Shown in pieces: positions 11,689 through 23,051 of a stretch of 64,000 nucleotides of DNA. Where the stretch lies: positions 20,751,934 to 20,815,933 of the forward strand of contig OY783197.1 in NCBI GenBank assembly GCA_963678675.1, in the 5' to 3' direction. Below the pieces are notes generated by a model. The model was not told the origin of the DNA. It saw only the letters and a program-made list of their open reading frames with translations, and searched no databases. A program made the position numbers and the translations under genes. Source of the DNA: Xiphydria camelus (Eukaryota > Arthropoda > Insecta > Hymenoptera > Xiphydriidae). Within the stretch, counting starts at the first letter, position 1. Every line of letters starts with the position of its first letter.

Positions 11689-12411
11689 CCTCTAGGTACG
11701 CACGACGCAACGGCCGTCGGTGCGGGGTACGTAGGAGGAGGTCTTCCTCCTCGCGTCCGTTCGTGGAGAGCGCATCGTGGACTTCGAGTCGATATCACGT
11801 CGGGGTGGAGGGGGAAAGAGGAGCGGGAAAGGAGGAGGGTCTTTAATTGACTGTAATTTGCGTAGCCGTGTACCGAGGCGGCGCGAGAAGGATGACTTGT
11901 AAACAAGTCTCTCCGAAGGGAAGCAACGATGGAAGCCGGTTGGACGCGCGTTGACGGCGTGTGGAAGGACCTCGCGATCTGGGAAACTGTGTAGTCGTGG
12001 GCGGATGGTATTTGATCGAGGGAAACAGGAGGATCGTTGGGGGGAGGATCTACGCGGAAGATGTTGGTAATTGAAAGGTGGTGTATTGGATCGGGGGATG
12101 ATGTAATTGGGAAGAAGTGTGCGAAGGCTCTTCCTCTCGTATCGTATAGAAGGTGAGACGGTCGTCAAGTTCTCCCGTTCGCGATGACGTAGTCTGAACC
12201 AACTCTTCGCTTTACTTCGTTTGATAAATACAGTAACGATTACAATGTGAAATGCCGTAAATCGTTATCGGGTGAGACGCGATGGAGAGACAAGAAAAAG
12301 TTGACATTTTTTAGGGTAACCTACCTAATACATAAACTTCTAAGCAGACGACAAAATCCGGTAGACGGACAGAATTTGATATTTGAAAAGTATTGAATTT
12401 TGCATTTACCA
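11050..12411. other. GC-rich stretch with a GA microsatellite
   Basis: CpG-rich up to about 12200, with a pure GA run at 11650-11688. Frames on both strands (11050-11634 minus, 11141-11527 plus, 11692-12168 minus) overlap and have no motif. No gene is supported. Confidence 0.4.
11650..11688 (+). repeat. GA dinucleotide microsatellite
   Basis: About 39 bases of GA repeat with one AA interruption near the start, inside a longer purine-rich tract starting near 11635. Confidence 0.9.
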
Positions 12412-12690
12412 CACAGAAGAAAATGATTTTACAGTCTTAGCGAAATTAGGTTTTGCTGGGAACTTTTCGCTATCGTGACAGAAATATTATCTATGGTAGC
12501 AAAAGACATGTTCGATAATGGCAAATATAAATACAATCACGAAACAATTTTTTTTCGGTAAAAACCTTTGCTATCCCGGCAGATATTTTTACTATTATTT
12601 TTACTTTTGCTGCACCTGATAATATTTTTGCCATGATAGCAAGAAATTTTCAGCAATTATTAAAACTGCAAAATGATTTTTTTCCATATG
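12412..12690. mobile_element. MITE family G copy 2
   Basis: A palindromic element of about 279 bp whose ends read CACAGAAGAAAATGATTTT and AAAATGATTTTTTTCCATATG. It shares ACAGTNTTAGC, GGTTTTGCTGGGNACTT and the repeated TTGCTATC-type phrases with 48519-48803 and 3258-3474. Non-coding. Confidence 0.65.
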
Positions 12691-13560
12691 GAGATGTCCA
12701 TCTATTGGTTAGATCACACTAATGCTAAAAAAGAATATATAACCAATAGAGCCTCGAATATTTCGAAAATCTGAAGAAAGTTCGAAAGAGAAGGAGAATA
12801 TTGCCAAAAAAGTGCGAGCTTATCGATCAAAATCTAGAGAGGCGTGACGGAGCGGGACTGACCGTTTGTTAAAAGTCGGGAAGTCGAAACGGGGGGAAAA
12901 AGGGGCAGCCGCCGGGCATATGCCGCCGAGTCCACCTTAAGAGGTCTATTAATGTCGGCCGGATCTTTTTCCCCCGCTTAATCACGGGGTGTTCATTCTC
13001 GCGGCGCTCGCGATGGTCCACCTTTTTCGCGGCGTTTCCGTCGCTTTGAAGGGATCGAACAATTTCCGTCGTCGAGCCGGGCTAGCAGCGGACGTCGTAG
13101 TGGTAATAGCGACGCTCGGCCGCGGTAGCCGAAGGCGTTTTACGGCGCAAGAGAAGATGTACGCTGAAATAGAGGAACAATATATCGAGGGGAACAGCGG
13201 GAAAGTAAAAAATTCACGCCTTGGAGACATGATGTTATCGTCTAAAAGTTAAAAATCACTTTTCTTTGAGCCGAAGTATAGATATAATCCATAAAAATAT
13301 ATGGATCTCTTTGTTACAATCACGATTCCAGACTAAAGAGACAAATTATCCATAAAAACCAATGACGACGTTCCGTCGCTAACTTACAAATCGTTAGATA
13401 GCATCTGTTGCTTTACATCGAAAACAATAGATAGGTACCGAATTCTGCTTACCAACCGTGAAATAAATGCTTGTATCACGTCAATGAAATGACAAATAAA
13501 CGAGAACTCATTTCTCTGCAGGTTTAGTTCAGGATGGGACGTACCTATAACATTGAATAC
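12691..13560. other. Mixed non-coding stretch
   Basis: This stretch includes a moderately GC-rich part at about 12840-13200. The small frame 12989-13252 has no recognisable motif and its minus-strand shadow is nearly as long, so it is not called as a gene. Confidence 0.35.
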
Positions 13561-13644
13561 AATTGAATCGGTCATTTTGAAAAGGGGCCATCTCCATAGG
13601 AAGCCAATAGGAGATGGCCCCTTTTCAAAATGACCGATTCAATT
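13561..13644. repeat. Perfect 35-bp inverted repeat with 14-base loop
   Basis: The arm 13561-13595 is exactly complementary to 13610-13644, leaving a 14-base loop at 13596-13609. The arms start AATTGAATCGGTC and carry AAAAGGGGCCATCTCC next to the loop. Length and perfection would suit either a very young miniature foldback element or a hairpin RNA precursor. No flanking duplication is clear. Confidence 0.9.
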
Positions 13645-13804
13645 ATTATCTCTCGCCAACGTGAGCCACCGAAGCGACACTGAACGTGAAACAGAAACAG
13701 AGTCGTTGGGACGATAATTTAGTATCATTTTTTATAAGTGTTCTTAAAAATAAATACTTAATATTACGCAAAATATATGAAAAAAAAATACTGACATAGA
13801 GCAA

Positions 13805-13962
13805 AAAGATAGCAGAGAACGTCAGATCCGTTAATCTTCCGAGTTTTAGTCCGATTGGTGCGATGCTAGTGACAATGACACTTCTCTGAAATTCAAGCCA
13901 ATCAGGCTAGATGGGACCAGCGATTGTGGTGCCAGAGTTTCACAAGTAAGCATCCCCATTGA
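13805..13962 (-). mobile_element. Dispersed repeat family E copy 1
   Basis: About 158 bp, the reverse complement of 25231-25388, with landmarks CAATGGGGATGCTTACT, CAATCGCTGGTCCCATCTAG and GAGAAGTGTCATTGTC. The second copy sits inside a family D element, which shows that E is mobile or was carried by a mobile element. Non-coding. Confidence 0.65.
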
Positions 13963-14970
13963 ACGACGTTCTTATTTTTTTCGGATAAATACATTATTCT
14001 TGTTTCAAATTCCTAAACAAACAAAAGAATCACAGTCGATTGAATAATTTCTTATTGACAAGCCACGAATTGCAGTCGGTTTGTCCGTTTTCCATTTGAA
14101 TGAGGCAAACTCTCGAAGCCCCCCTCTCCATATTTAGCGTACCCTCGGTCTGACCTCAGCGCCAAATCCCTCTCAATATTACATAATCATGCGAACGCTC
14201 CGTAAGATAGCGTTATAGGGCGATAGCGGGTTACGAGAAATAAAAGCCCTCGTCAATTCGTTACCTGCTCAAGGCAGCCGTTAGCCGTTACACACACACA
14301 TTATCCGTGATAAGCTACATGAGCAGGACACCCACAAAGTACTGAGAATTCCCTTACATATACCGAATCCAGAGTTGGCTTTCCATCGCCAGGAAACGAT
14401 CACGTACAGGCATATGCCTGTCCGTCGCATAAAGATATTTTGTCACAAGACGCGCGCGGGGAAAGGTCGAATCGCTTGTCTTTCGAACAGGTTGGCGGCT
14501 CCAATGGATGTAAACGATGCCACGTGACAATCGAGCATTGAAGTGCTCGTCCCACCCGGAAGCGACGTCTCTGACTTGTAAGCACAATGATCTCATGAAG
14601 ACGACGATAAGAATAATCGCGTTGGAAACGTAAGGATCTTGAGGGTGCGGCTATACGCGAGTTAAGCTACATGAATCGGAGAGTTAGGTCGATACAGATA
14701 TACGAATCTGTTCGGTATTAAAAGCTGACATGTTAATGGCGATAATAATAGAAACCCCACTGTTTAAAATAATTCTGTGATAATAATTACGACTTCAATG
14801 CGTTATCAAGACAGTTTCCCAAATGCCACATGTGAAGGTTTCCATATGAAGGTAAATTTCCTCAAGTCTAATTTCATCATTACATACCTATCAATATTAG
14901 GGTATTTCATACCCGTTTATTCATCCATTTCAAATCGGTTTATTTATAGGCCATAAAATATATTAAGCTG
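13963..14970. other. Non-coding stretch, nothing recognised
   Basis: Mostly AT-rich with a slightly GC-richer part at 14360-14600. The short minus-strand frames there have no motif. A run of CA units sits near 14290-14300. Confidence 0.35.
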
Positions 14971-15451
14971 TACAGAGTGAGAAAAATAACTTGGTCAATT
15001 TAACCAAAAGCCTGTACGGAGAAAAAGGATTAGTATAAAAGCATGGGAAAGCCCATGAATTGTTACGGTTATCCCGGTAACAAGGCTCTTCGAGGTGAAA
15101 CACTGAAGTTTTTAATAGACCACAGCGTACTTTTTACAGTTTGTAATAGTATAAACATCAGCTTAAACGGTAAAACTAATTAATCTCCCGTTAATATGTG
15201 TCGGATAATTAGGGGTTTGTTACATAATTCACCTCGAGGGGCCCTGTTAATGAGATTCACTGTAAAAATTACTAATCCTTTTTTTCCGCGCGAAGACCGC
15301 AACCAAATCGTTTGGTGCAGTTAGAATAACTAAATATGTAGTTAGAATAACTTGATATTTGGTTCAGCTTACTGGTATTTTGGTTAGAATAACCAAACTC
15401 GTTTATCCAGATGCGTTTTCCCATTTTGACCAAATCATTTTTCTCGATGTA
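14971..15451. mobile_element. MITE family B copy 2, split by a family C insertion
   Basis: The left end TACAGAGTGAGAAAAATAAC and the right end ATTTTTCTCGATGTA are imperfect inverted repeats, followed inward by TTGGTCAA and its complement. The internal TTAGAATAACTAAA units at 15320-15400 match the other B copies. A family C element (about 15017-15290) interrupts it between AACCAAAAGCCTG and CGAAGACCGCAACC, so C inserted after B. Non-coding. Confidence 0.65.
15017..15290 (+). mobile_element. MITE family C copy 1, nested in family B
   Basis: The left end CGGAGAAAAAGGATTAGTA and the right end TTACTAATCCTTTTTTTCCG are inverted repeats of about 19 bp. The right-hand 60 bp recurs at 34656-34717, with shared GATTCACTGTAAAAATTACTAATCC. 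A small hairpin CATGGGAAAGCCCATG sits near the left end. Non-coding. Confidence 0.65.
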
Positions 15452-17880
15452 CCTATGATCGAATTACTCGATAAAGGAAAATTAAGCGTAAAACTATACG
15501 TGTCGACGAAATATCAAATTAGTTCCCCCCTAAACAAAGCTCATCGTCACTCATCAACGTCAACATAGCGTGTACTTGCGCGCGCTAAACATCCTCACAG
15601 ATTTCACAGCCGCAGCATCGTCAATCCCTAAAGTCAAACGCATTTGTCGAACGCCGTAGTAGGATATATAAACGGTGGAAGGGAATTTACGCAACGCTCG
15701 TAAAACCAGTATGGATTGACACGCCGACGGTAGTAAACGTTGCAGCGTGTGGTACCGCTAACAATGCAAAGTGGTGCATTACAGACTGCAAGCGGTGGCG
15801 GGAAGTCGACATAACGTTAACAGGGGGGGATTGTTGCGGGGCTCCCCTCCATCCTGCCGCTACCCTCGACATACCTTGCCCAGCCACCGATCCAGACGGC
15901 CTCGTCGTTATTCGCATTGTCTCCTTTCTTTCCTCTCGCTCTTCAGCGCCCTCGATTTCACCCCGGAGCCGTGATTAGAGATTAGAGATTAGTAATGGGT
16001 CTCGATCGTTTAACCCTCAATTGCGGAAAGTCCTATAATTTATGTACTGCCGGAAATCAATGGCTATGCTTGACGCTTCGATTTCCCTTTTTATTTAACG
16101 CTTAAAAGTTTAATCCTCTCCGGTCACCAAGGATCCGCTTAACCCGGGCTACAATTTAGAAGCTGATTGTATTTTTTTTTTACAATCATAACTAGATCCT
16201 CGTCAGATCTCGAAATAAATAGCTTATTCTCAAAACTCATACTGCGAACCTTCTTCGGATTTCGGAAGAAATTGTTCTTAAAACGTGCACTATAGAACTA
16301 TTTATCGCTTTAAAGTACCATATCTTGTAAGAAATATTCCGTAGACTTTACTAAGAAAACTCTAAAAATAAAGAAGTTGTGGCATTTTTATTGAAGCAGC
16401 TTATTTTTCACGCATCTACAGATTCACGATCATTTTTTAATATGTATTTCATAATTTCCTTTTTTACGTAGACACGGTGATTAGATATTCTACAATGTTT
16501 AAAGAATGTTTCATAATGTTTCGGCCTAGATTGGACGAATGTCGTTCATGTTGTTATTATTTGAAAATCACTTGGGTCCATTTGACCTATGCGTAACCAT
16601 CGCGGAGCTGTACGGACGTGTGCCCACGAAGGGTTAAATGAGATAACGGCGGAGTCAATTTCTGCTTAAGAACGGTACGATTCCGAAGCAGTCATATCCA
16701 TGTCGTTTTATACAATCCACACAAGATCCGAGAAATCCGGATTCTTCGTATTTCGTCGCCGACGATGCGTGGGAATATTATCACGCGGGGAATCCGGATG
16801 AGGAACCAGCTTATTAACCGAGCGTAAGCATTATGCAGCGGAGAAGCTCGCATCGAAGATCCAGCACGCGAAGAATGTCTTCATTTCGCTGCGAAAAGGA
16901 CTTTGAACTGAGTAGTTATGCGAGGGAGTACAGGTGCACACACCGCAAAGTAAATTTAAAGCAGACGTGAGAATCCACCTACTGGTGTGTATCTATCTTA
17001 AATTTTTGCCCGCGGTACATAAAATAATGACACGAATAAAATCCTTATTTACATTTTCTTCAATTAATAATCGTAAATCGATGAAATTTTTTACTTTTTC
17101 ATGAAAAAAAACTTTCTTCTTAAAATCTATCTCCTTCAATTGTGGAAAACATCTTAATAGCCATTCCGTGGTTCATATACCTACTGAGAGAGGAATTGAT
17201 TTGTTCTTAATAAATGTAGATAACTTGATTATGACGAAAGAAGTATTTCGTTAGGCCAAGTAAATACATATTAATTATTAGAATGTCTCTTTCATTCAAA
17301 TAGAAATAGAATAATAGCTAATGAATATAAATAAACTATTTGCTCAGTATAGATTAAATTTTATCAAAACCTGCAACGGTTAAAATGCAGTTATCCGCGC
17401 TTGTTGGACCGAGCGTCTCGAAGGTTCCCACCCCCGAGAAGCGCGAACCCCTCGACCTGCTCCGACGACGTTGAAAATCGGGTGAACTCATTGTCAGCAA
17501 AAATCCGCGAACGCGTATAGAGATACCGGAAGGTGAAGAGACTATAGAGACACGTGTAATGTAGATAGGTGTACGTGACTGCGTTACACGAGCGGACGTC
17601 GATGTGTGGCGAGCGTGTAAATGAGTAACGATCGCAATGCATCCGACCCTCTTCCACCCTCCAGCGCTTCTCCATTCTCCTACAACCGCGGATCGATGTT
17701 CCTCATGTTTTTTTCATAATCGCATAACGTGAAACTTTTCGCACGGTTATTTTCTCGCGTCTATCAGCTATCAACGTCTTGTTGAAGGGAACTTAGAAAT
17801 TATAGGTACATATATCAATCATTTTTATAAGTGACGTTATTATTTCTATTAGTAATTCTTCGATAAAATAGTTCATAGGA
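15452..17880. other. Non-coding stretch with one small repeat
   Basis: Largely AT-rich with short GC-richer islands (15640-15960, 16640-16920 and 17390-17690). Nothing is recognised except the family N copy at 16556-16636 and a short tandem GATTAGA run near 15972-15995. No frame has a family motif. Confidence 0.35.
16556..16636. repeat. Family N repeat, copy 2
   Basis: Matches 4753-4831 through the ordered landmarks TTTGACC, ACCATCGCGGA, TACGGACGT, CCACG and AGGGTTAA. Confidence 0.45.
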
Positions 17881-18081
17881 TCTATTGGTCTTTGTTCGTA
17901 TCAATGGAATTCTTTGAAGGAAAGAAACTAGAGTATCATGCCAATGCTAACCAGATTTATTTTCCACCACAGCTGCGAAATTCGAAACGTAATTATAAAG
18001 AAGTGCCATTTATAAGATGTACGAAATGTCAACATTTTTTATGTTTCTCATGTTCTTACGATGAATGTCATTCAAGAATTT
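17881..18081 (+). pseudogene. Possible piggyBac-like transposase C-terminal remnant
   Basis: A short frame whose last 20 residues carry a cysteine-rich knuckle of the form C-x2-C-x4-C-x2-C-x5-C-H (around RCTKC, LCFSC and ECH) just before the stop codon. PiggyBac-family transposases end in such a cysteine-rich DNA-binding domain. Upstream sequence gives no DDE core, and one expected cysteine pair is missing, so at most this is the truncated tail of a dead copy. No TTAA-flanked ends were found. It could also be a chance cysteine cluster in an AT-rich frame. Confidence 0.35.
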
Positions 18082-18720
18082 AGAACAGTATCTACTTTTA
18101 CGTGGTGAGTTGCGAAAGTGATGATGACTGATTAACTTTTTATAATGTAACAATGAACTTTAAACTTTTACAATAAAACTAATTAGCTTGCATATTTGTT
18201 GTCTATACTTAGGAGAGCACTTTCACTTAATGCTTATACGGTGTACGGCGGAAACCATAAAAATTAAAAACTCATCTCGTATCCCAAGGCAAATTTGCAC
18301 GAACGCTCGGATATCTATTTTTTTGGTTGTAAAATACCTACAAAAATTTGAACCAACTCTCAAGTTTCCAAATTGTAGCCTCACCTTGTCAGTGCATTAT
18401 ACATGGTCATGTACCTATTAACTTTCTGAATGTATCCACTGACATCCATTTCAACACGATAAACATCTCCTAATCCGTAAACTGACGATAATACGGTACT
18501 TTTTTAATCCTAAAATTTTCCATGCTGATATCAGTGCAAAATCCCTCGATGCAGAAATAAATACGATAAGAGTCAATAGCCCAATCCCTATAAGTATAAT
18601 AATTCCAAAGTATAAAGAGCTCTTCAAAATACCGTCCAAGAATGAAGTAGGCACTCAAAAACGAAATTTGTATTTCATATAATTCAGAAAAAAATGAGTC
18701 TCCTTCCAGCGCATCCCGCA
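18082..18720. other. AT-rich stretch, nothing recognised
   Basis: Two minus-strand frames at 18451-18721 give a hydrophobic translation, but no start, splice sites or family motif supports a gene. Confidence 0.35.
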
Positions 18721-19864
18721 TGCACCGAAGCAGTCCATTTTATATATACCTAATCCACTCTAGACATGAAAAGGTCGAAACACCCCGATAAGCATAATTC
18801 GACCGTGAAACCGAGCATCGTGTACAGCGATATGGCAGCAGGCTTCAAAGTGCATACAGCGTTACCATTTTTTCCTTCCATTCCTTTCCCCCTTCGCCAT
18901 TGGCATTTCATCGCGAACCGACCAGTCGGAACCGACTGGTCGGGTCCTTTCGCATCGTAGGCGATCCCCCGAAGCTCAGCGCTGATACGAGGCGGATGCG
19001 TGAACGCGCGCAGTGCGGTAACCGCGCTGCAGGCGCTTTTCGGTATTGGTGCGTACAGGCGCCGCGTGGTGTGCGTCGGCGTGTACGGGCGCGCGTGTGC
19101 GTGCCTATCGAAGTACGAGGTTGGCGGGGGGGGGGGGGGGGGGGGGGGGGAAGGAGAAAGGGAGGACGGGGACAATAACAGAGCCGCGTTTTCGGGCAAC
19201 GACCCGTCGCCATCCCTTCGACCTCCACCCCCTTTTCGCCTGCCTGGCGTGTTCCAAACCGACCCCGCTGCACCCCTGCACCTTACCGAGCTCTCTCTTC
19301 GTCTCGCGCTCTCTTCCGTCCTTTCTCCCTCGATCTATCCCTCACTCTCTTCCTCTCCCCCTACCACCCGCCCTCCCACACGCGCCTCCGCCGAGAGCCG
19401 AGCGAATGCAACTACGCCAGCCGAATACCCGACCACTTTCTCCACATTAATTAGAACGACGTAACGCACCGTCGTCTGCCTTGCCAAATGGAGTGTGGGG
19501 GAAGGGCTGAAACGCACCCTCCCCTTTCCTCTTACTCCGTTCACCCAGCACCGCCGACAAGGCGAACCGGGGATTTATTTCGCCCGCATTGTGCGGCCGG
19601 AAAAGGGTGAGGTGGTTCCAAGGGGGATGGAGGGGTGAGCGCGAGGCAACGCACGAACGCGTCGCAGCCTTTCGCCGTCACGTTAATTAAATACGGATGC
19701 ACAACGCGACGGGTTGTCGTCCGTCTGCAGCGTCGCGGTAATGCGTGTCGTTGATCGAGTATTGATCGAGGGGGTCGTTGGGAGATCATTTCGGGTGAAT
19801 CGGTGAAAGGAATCGGTGGGCTTTTAATTCTGCGTCGTTGTTTTCACAAAAGAATAAAGTAAAC
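18721..19864. other. GC-rich stretch with a G homopolymer
   Basis: CpG-rich from about 18960 to 19780 and pyrimidine-rich at 19280-19390. It contains a run of 25 G at 19126-19150. Overlapping frames on both strands owe their length to composition and have no motif. No gene is supported. Confidence 0.4.
19126..19150 (+). repeat. Poly-G run, 25 bases
   Basis: An uninterrupted run of G, preceded by TTGGC and followed by AAGGAG. Such runs can form quadruplexes and are often mis-sized in sequencing. Confidence 0.9.
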
Positions 19865-19881
19865 TATATATATATATATAT
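19865..19881. repeat. TA microsatellite
   Basis: A short TA run of about eight units. Confidence 0.85.
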
Positions 19882-20113
19882 TTCTTATATAGTCACGGTT
19901 AACAACATTCGTAATTGTTTATCGAGACCTCTAATTATAACGGATCACCTATACGTAAATGGGAGGTCGCTTTAATCATTCTAGGGGCATAAATTGAATG
20001 GATCCTCGCTTCATGTCTGTTTGATACAATGCAATGGATTAACCACACCAAATGGAATTTATTCGATATCAAATGTGATCTATGCATACATTATATACCT
20101 ATATTACATACAT

Positions 20114-20328
20114 CATATGAGGCTAAACTTACTCGCCAGGAAAGAAACTTGAATCACTATTATCTCATTATCTATGAGCTTTTGGCTCACGTTTTTATAA
20201 TACTTTTTTTGGGGTTATATTTTTATCTACAAAAAAATCTTGTATCGATGTAGGCTAAAAGTTTGTAAATAATGAGATAATAGTGTGATTGAAGTTTCTT
20301 TCCTGACGAGTAAGGTTAGCCTTGTATG
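20114..20328. mobile_element. MITE family H copy 1
   Basis: About 215 bp with long imperfect inverted ends: AGGCTAAACTTACTCG then GAAAGAAACTTNAATCACTATTATCTCATTAT on the left, and the complement on the right. A second copy lies at 34351-34570. Internal landmarks TCTATGAG, TTTTTATC and ATCGATGTAGGC are shared. Non-coding. Confidence 0.65.
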
Positions 20329-20815
20329 GCATGTACACCCTTAATCTCTATGCGCATTTGCAAAAATAATATGCAATAGTAATTTTGTAAAAATATATGT
20401 AATAGGATCATTTTATTATGAAATATGTGCATTGATAACGTCTTAAATGTGAGTGCAGGTAATTTCTATGCTATTTGAAATTGAGTACTAAAATATGAGA
20501 ATCGAAAATGTCTGATAATAATTCCCTTCGCGAAACTATCGAGAAATAAATGAAGGCAAAATTAAATTTCTTCCGAGGATAATCGTTCCATAAAAAGGAA
20601 ACTAACTTATTATGTGATTCCAGTAGGAAAGTCTTTTACCGACTGAGCAATAGAATTACTTGAAACACATACCTATATACATGCTCGGCACAAGGAGATC
20701 GTATATAAATGATAAGATTCCTCAGATCTCAGGTGACGATGTAATAATCTAATAACCGACTGTTCGGCGAAGATTCTCACGTCGTCGTAGACCCGTCGTC
20801 GTTCGACGAACTCCA
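20329..20815. other. AT-rich stretch, nothing recognised
   Basis: Non-coding sequence leading into the GC-rich block that holds the duplicated 68-bp segment. Confidence 0.35.
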
Positions 20816-20883
20816 CGGTGTGAACGAACTCGGGGGAGACGACCCCGGAGGAAAGTCGGCTGGCCAGACGGATATTCGGCGTG
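20816..20883. repeat. GC-rich duplicated block S, copy 1
   Basis: Sixty-eight bases that align without gaps to 22984-23051, with 57 identities by my count. Shared stretches include CGGTGTGAACGAACTC, ACGACCCCGGA, GGCCAGACG and ATATTCGGCGTG. Minus-strand frames stay open in both copies, but most differences fall at first and second codon positions, so conservation acts on DNA rather than on a protein. Confidence 0.7.
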
Positions 20884-21259
20884 CGTGACCGAGGAACCTC
20901 CGAGGGTTGAGGGCTCGAAGGGGGTGGTCGAGTGAGACGGAGCGAGTCGGCGAGAGAGATAGGAGGGTTGTATTTGTCTGCCGCGCAACTCGGCCGAGTC
21001 TGATCGCTCCTCGCAAAATCCCCTCGCGGTGATTTAATTTGTTGAGGCTGTGAGTTGCCTTTGATCTTGATTGTGATTCCCGCTACGGCAGATAAAAAAC
21101 TGGACGCGCTCCTTTCTCGACCGGTTAAACGAATTGTTGGGCCGGATGCGCGTGTAGATAATACGCAGATAACAAGTATCTATGCTTCATAACGACATCG
21201 ACGTCCAAATTTTACTGTCAGAAATAATTTTAATTCGTTTGGGGAAGCCTTTTCGTATA
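20884..21259. other. GC-rich then mixed stretch, nothing recognised
   Basis: The flank of block S copy 1. No similarity to the flank of copy 2 is evident beyond about 40 bases upstream. Confidence 0.35.
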
Positions 21260-21552
21260 CACTGAGAAGAATAATTGCTGAACCCAAACAAATGTTTTCC
21301 TCAATCAAAAACATTATATAATTCCAGCATTAAGCTATGGCTTCCTTTGTGAAAGAAAATATTTGATAGGATCGAGTGATTGTTTTTTTTTTCGCGCAGG
21401 AAAAATTTTGTACCCTAACAAAGGTATTCCTGAATCGAGAATATATATTCTTCGACTAAGAATCTGTATTCTTAAAAATTTTCAAAATCATATGTATCTA
21501 CTTGATTAAACAAATATTTTTTTGATACTAGTAATTATTACTTTTCTCAGTG
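21260..21552 (+). mobile_element. MITE family D copy 2, uninterrupted
   Basis: About 293 bp. The ends CACTGAGAAGAATAAT and ATTACTTTTCTCAGTG are inverted repeats and both are flanked by TA. It serves as the uninterrupted reference for copies 1 and 3. It has no coding capacity. Confidence 0.7.
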
Positions 21553-22190
21553 TATCGTCATTGGATGACTTATATTAAGGGCGAAGATGAACGGATCGTA
21601 AATATAAACGTCGTTTAGACGGAACGAGAATATTTGTAGGCTACTATTCCTGAGCAACTGTGGAGGCAAATATGGTAGGGAAGATCCGGCAAGCAATAAC
21701 CGCTAAAGGTGTGCTGATAGATTGCTTCCCGCACTGCCTCTTTCGTAGACAAAATACGTTCCACGAGTCTTATAGGGGCTGCCCACGAAGTGTCTGATCG
21801 CTCTTTGCTCTGATATGGCGTTTTTGGTATGTAAGACTCGAGAAAGGCCAGTACTTTTATTATTCGAGCATCTTTGTAGCTTTTTTTGGCATTTTATGTA
21901 CATGCCTAGTCATGAGGGAATTCTGTTTAATCTGAAATTGTCAAAGAATTATGTATCTATGTTGGAAAAGCCAGGGAACGTTAGAAAACTTAACAAATTT
22001 TTTGAACTTTTTTTCAAATATTTATTTAATTTCAATATGGACGTCTAAAGGCGATAGAACAAATTCGCTACTTCATATATTGGAGATTTCGATTTTTCCG
22101 AAAGATTAGAATTATTCCAGAGAAATCAACATCTCATGAAATCGATACCCTCGATCATCTCTACCTTGGACCTCGAAAGAAAAGCCCGTA
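21553..22190. other. Non-coding stretch, nothing recognised
   Basis: Mixed to AT-rich sequence. The plus frame 21815-22048 has no motif. Confidence 0.35.
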
Positions 22191-22453
22191 CACAAAAAAG
22201 ATGAATTAAGTAGTTGAATCGATTAATAATTACTTGCAAGATCGCTAGTAATTATTTATTTATAATACATTAATCAAATCTTTTTCAATATTAATTAAAT
22301 ATTTCTTCCTTACAATCACATGCTATTCTACATGATCGTAAGGAAGCAATATTTAATAGATTGGTTAAGAGATTGATTTCATTGATATAAATAAATAATT
22401 ACTTGCGACCCCACAGGTAATTTTCAGTAGATGAAACTAATTATTTTCATCTG
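22191..22453. mobile_element. Palindromic MITE, singleton I
   Basis: Ends CACAAAAAAGATGAATTAAG and AATTATTTTCATCTGTA are imperfect inverted repeats. Inside, TAATTACTTGC and CTTCCTTACAATCA each have inverted partners, so the whole segment can fold. TA lies at both boundaries. No second copy in the window. Confidence 0.5.
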
Positions 22454-22983
22454 TATAAAAGTTAATAAGAGACCCATAATGAAAGCCAAACATAATCTTA
22501 CAATTTGTACAATCGCGTACTGGAGAACGCTTCGCTCGAACTCTATCCAATTCTATATAAATCCACCTGCTCCGGTTATAAATACAAGCTGATCCCTCGC
22601 CCACGAACCTTCCCCACTTGCCGGAAAAAGGGTAACCTTCCGCTTCGCGACAGCAAAATTCAAAGACCGAGAAAAATCCCTCTCTCTCGTCCCGTACAAG
22701 CGCATCCCTCTCGTTGGCGAAGAAGAAGTCGTCGAGTCGGCAGCATTTTCCCTCCGCCCCCTCTACCGCATCCTCGAGGGCAGACGCCGGCCCTCACTCC
22801 GAACGATTTGAGACAGTGAGAAAGAGACTCCCATCTCTCCTATCGGCGACGCGTAGGTATCCCCCACCGTTCTTCCCCCGCTTCGAGAAGTCCGATCGTC
22901 CAGCATCTCTTGCGCCGGAATCCACCCTCCGCCGTCCAAACCCCGCCGAGATTTCGTCGACGACCCGACGACGAAGGTCCCAG

Positions 22984-23051
22984 CGGTGTGAACGAACTCC
23001 GTAGAAACGACCCCGGACTTTCGTCGGCCGGCCAGACGCATATTCGGCGTG
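22984..23051. repeat. GC-rich duplicated block S, copy 2
   Basis: The gapless partner of 20816-20883, in the same orientation about 2.17 kb away. The two copies differ mainly in two clusters (near GTAGAA and CTTTC here). Confidence 0.7.
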
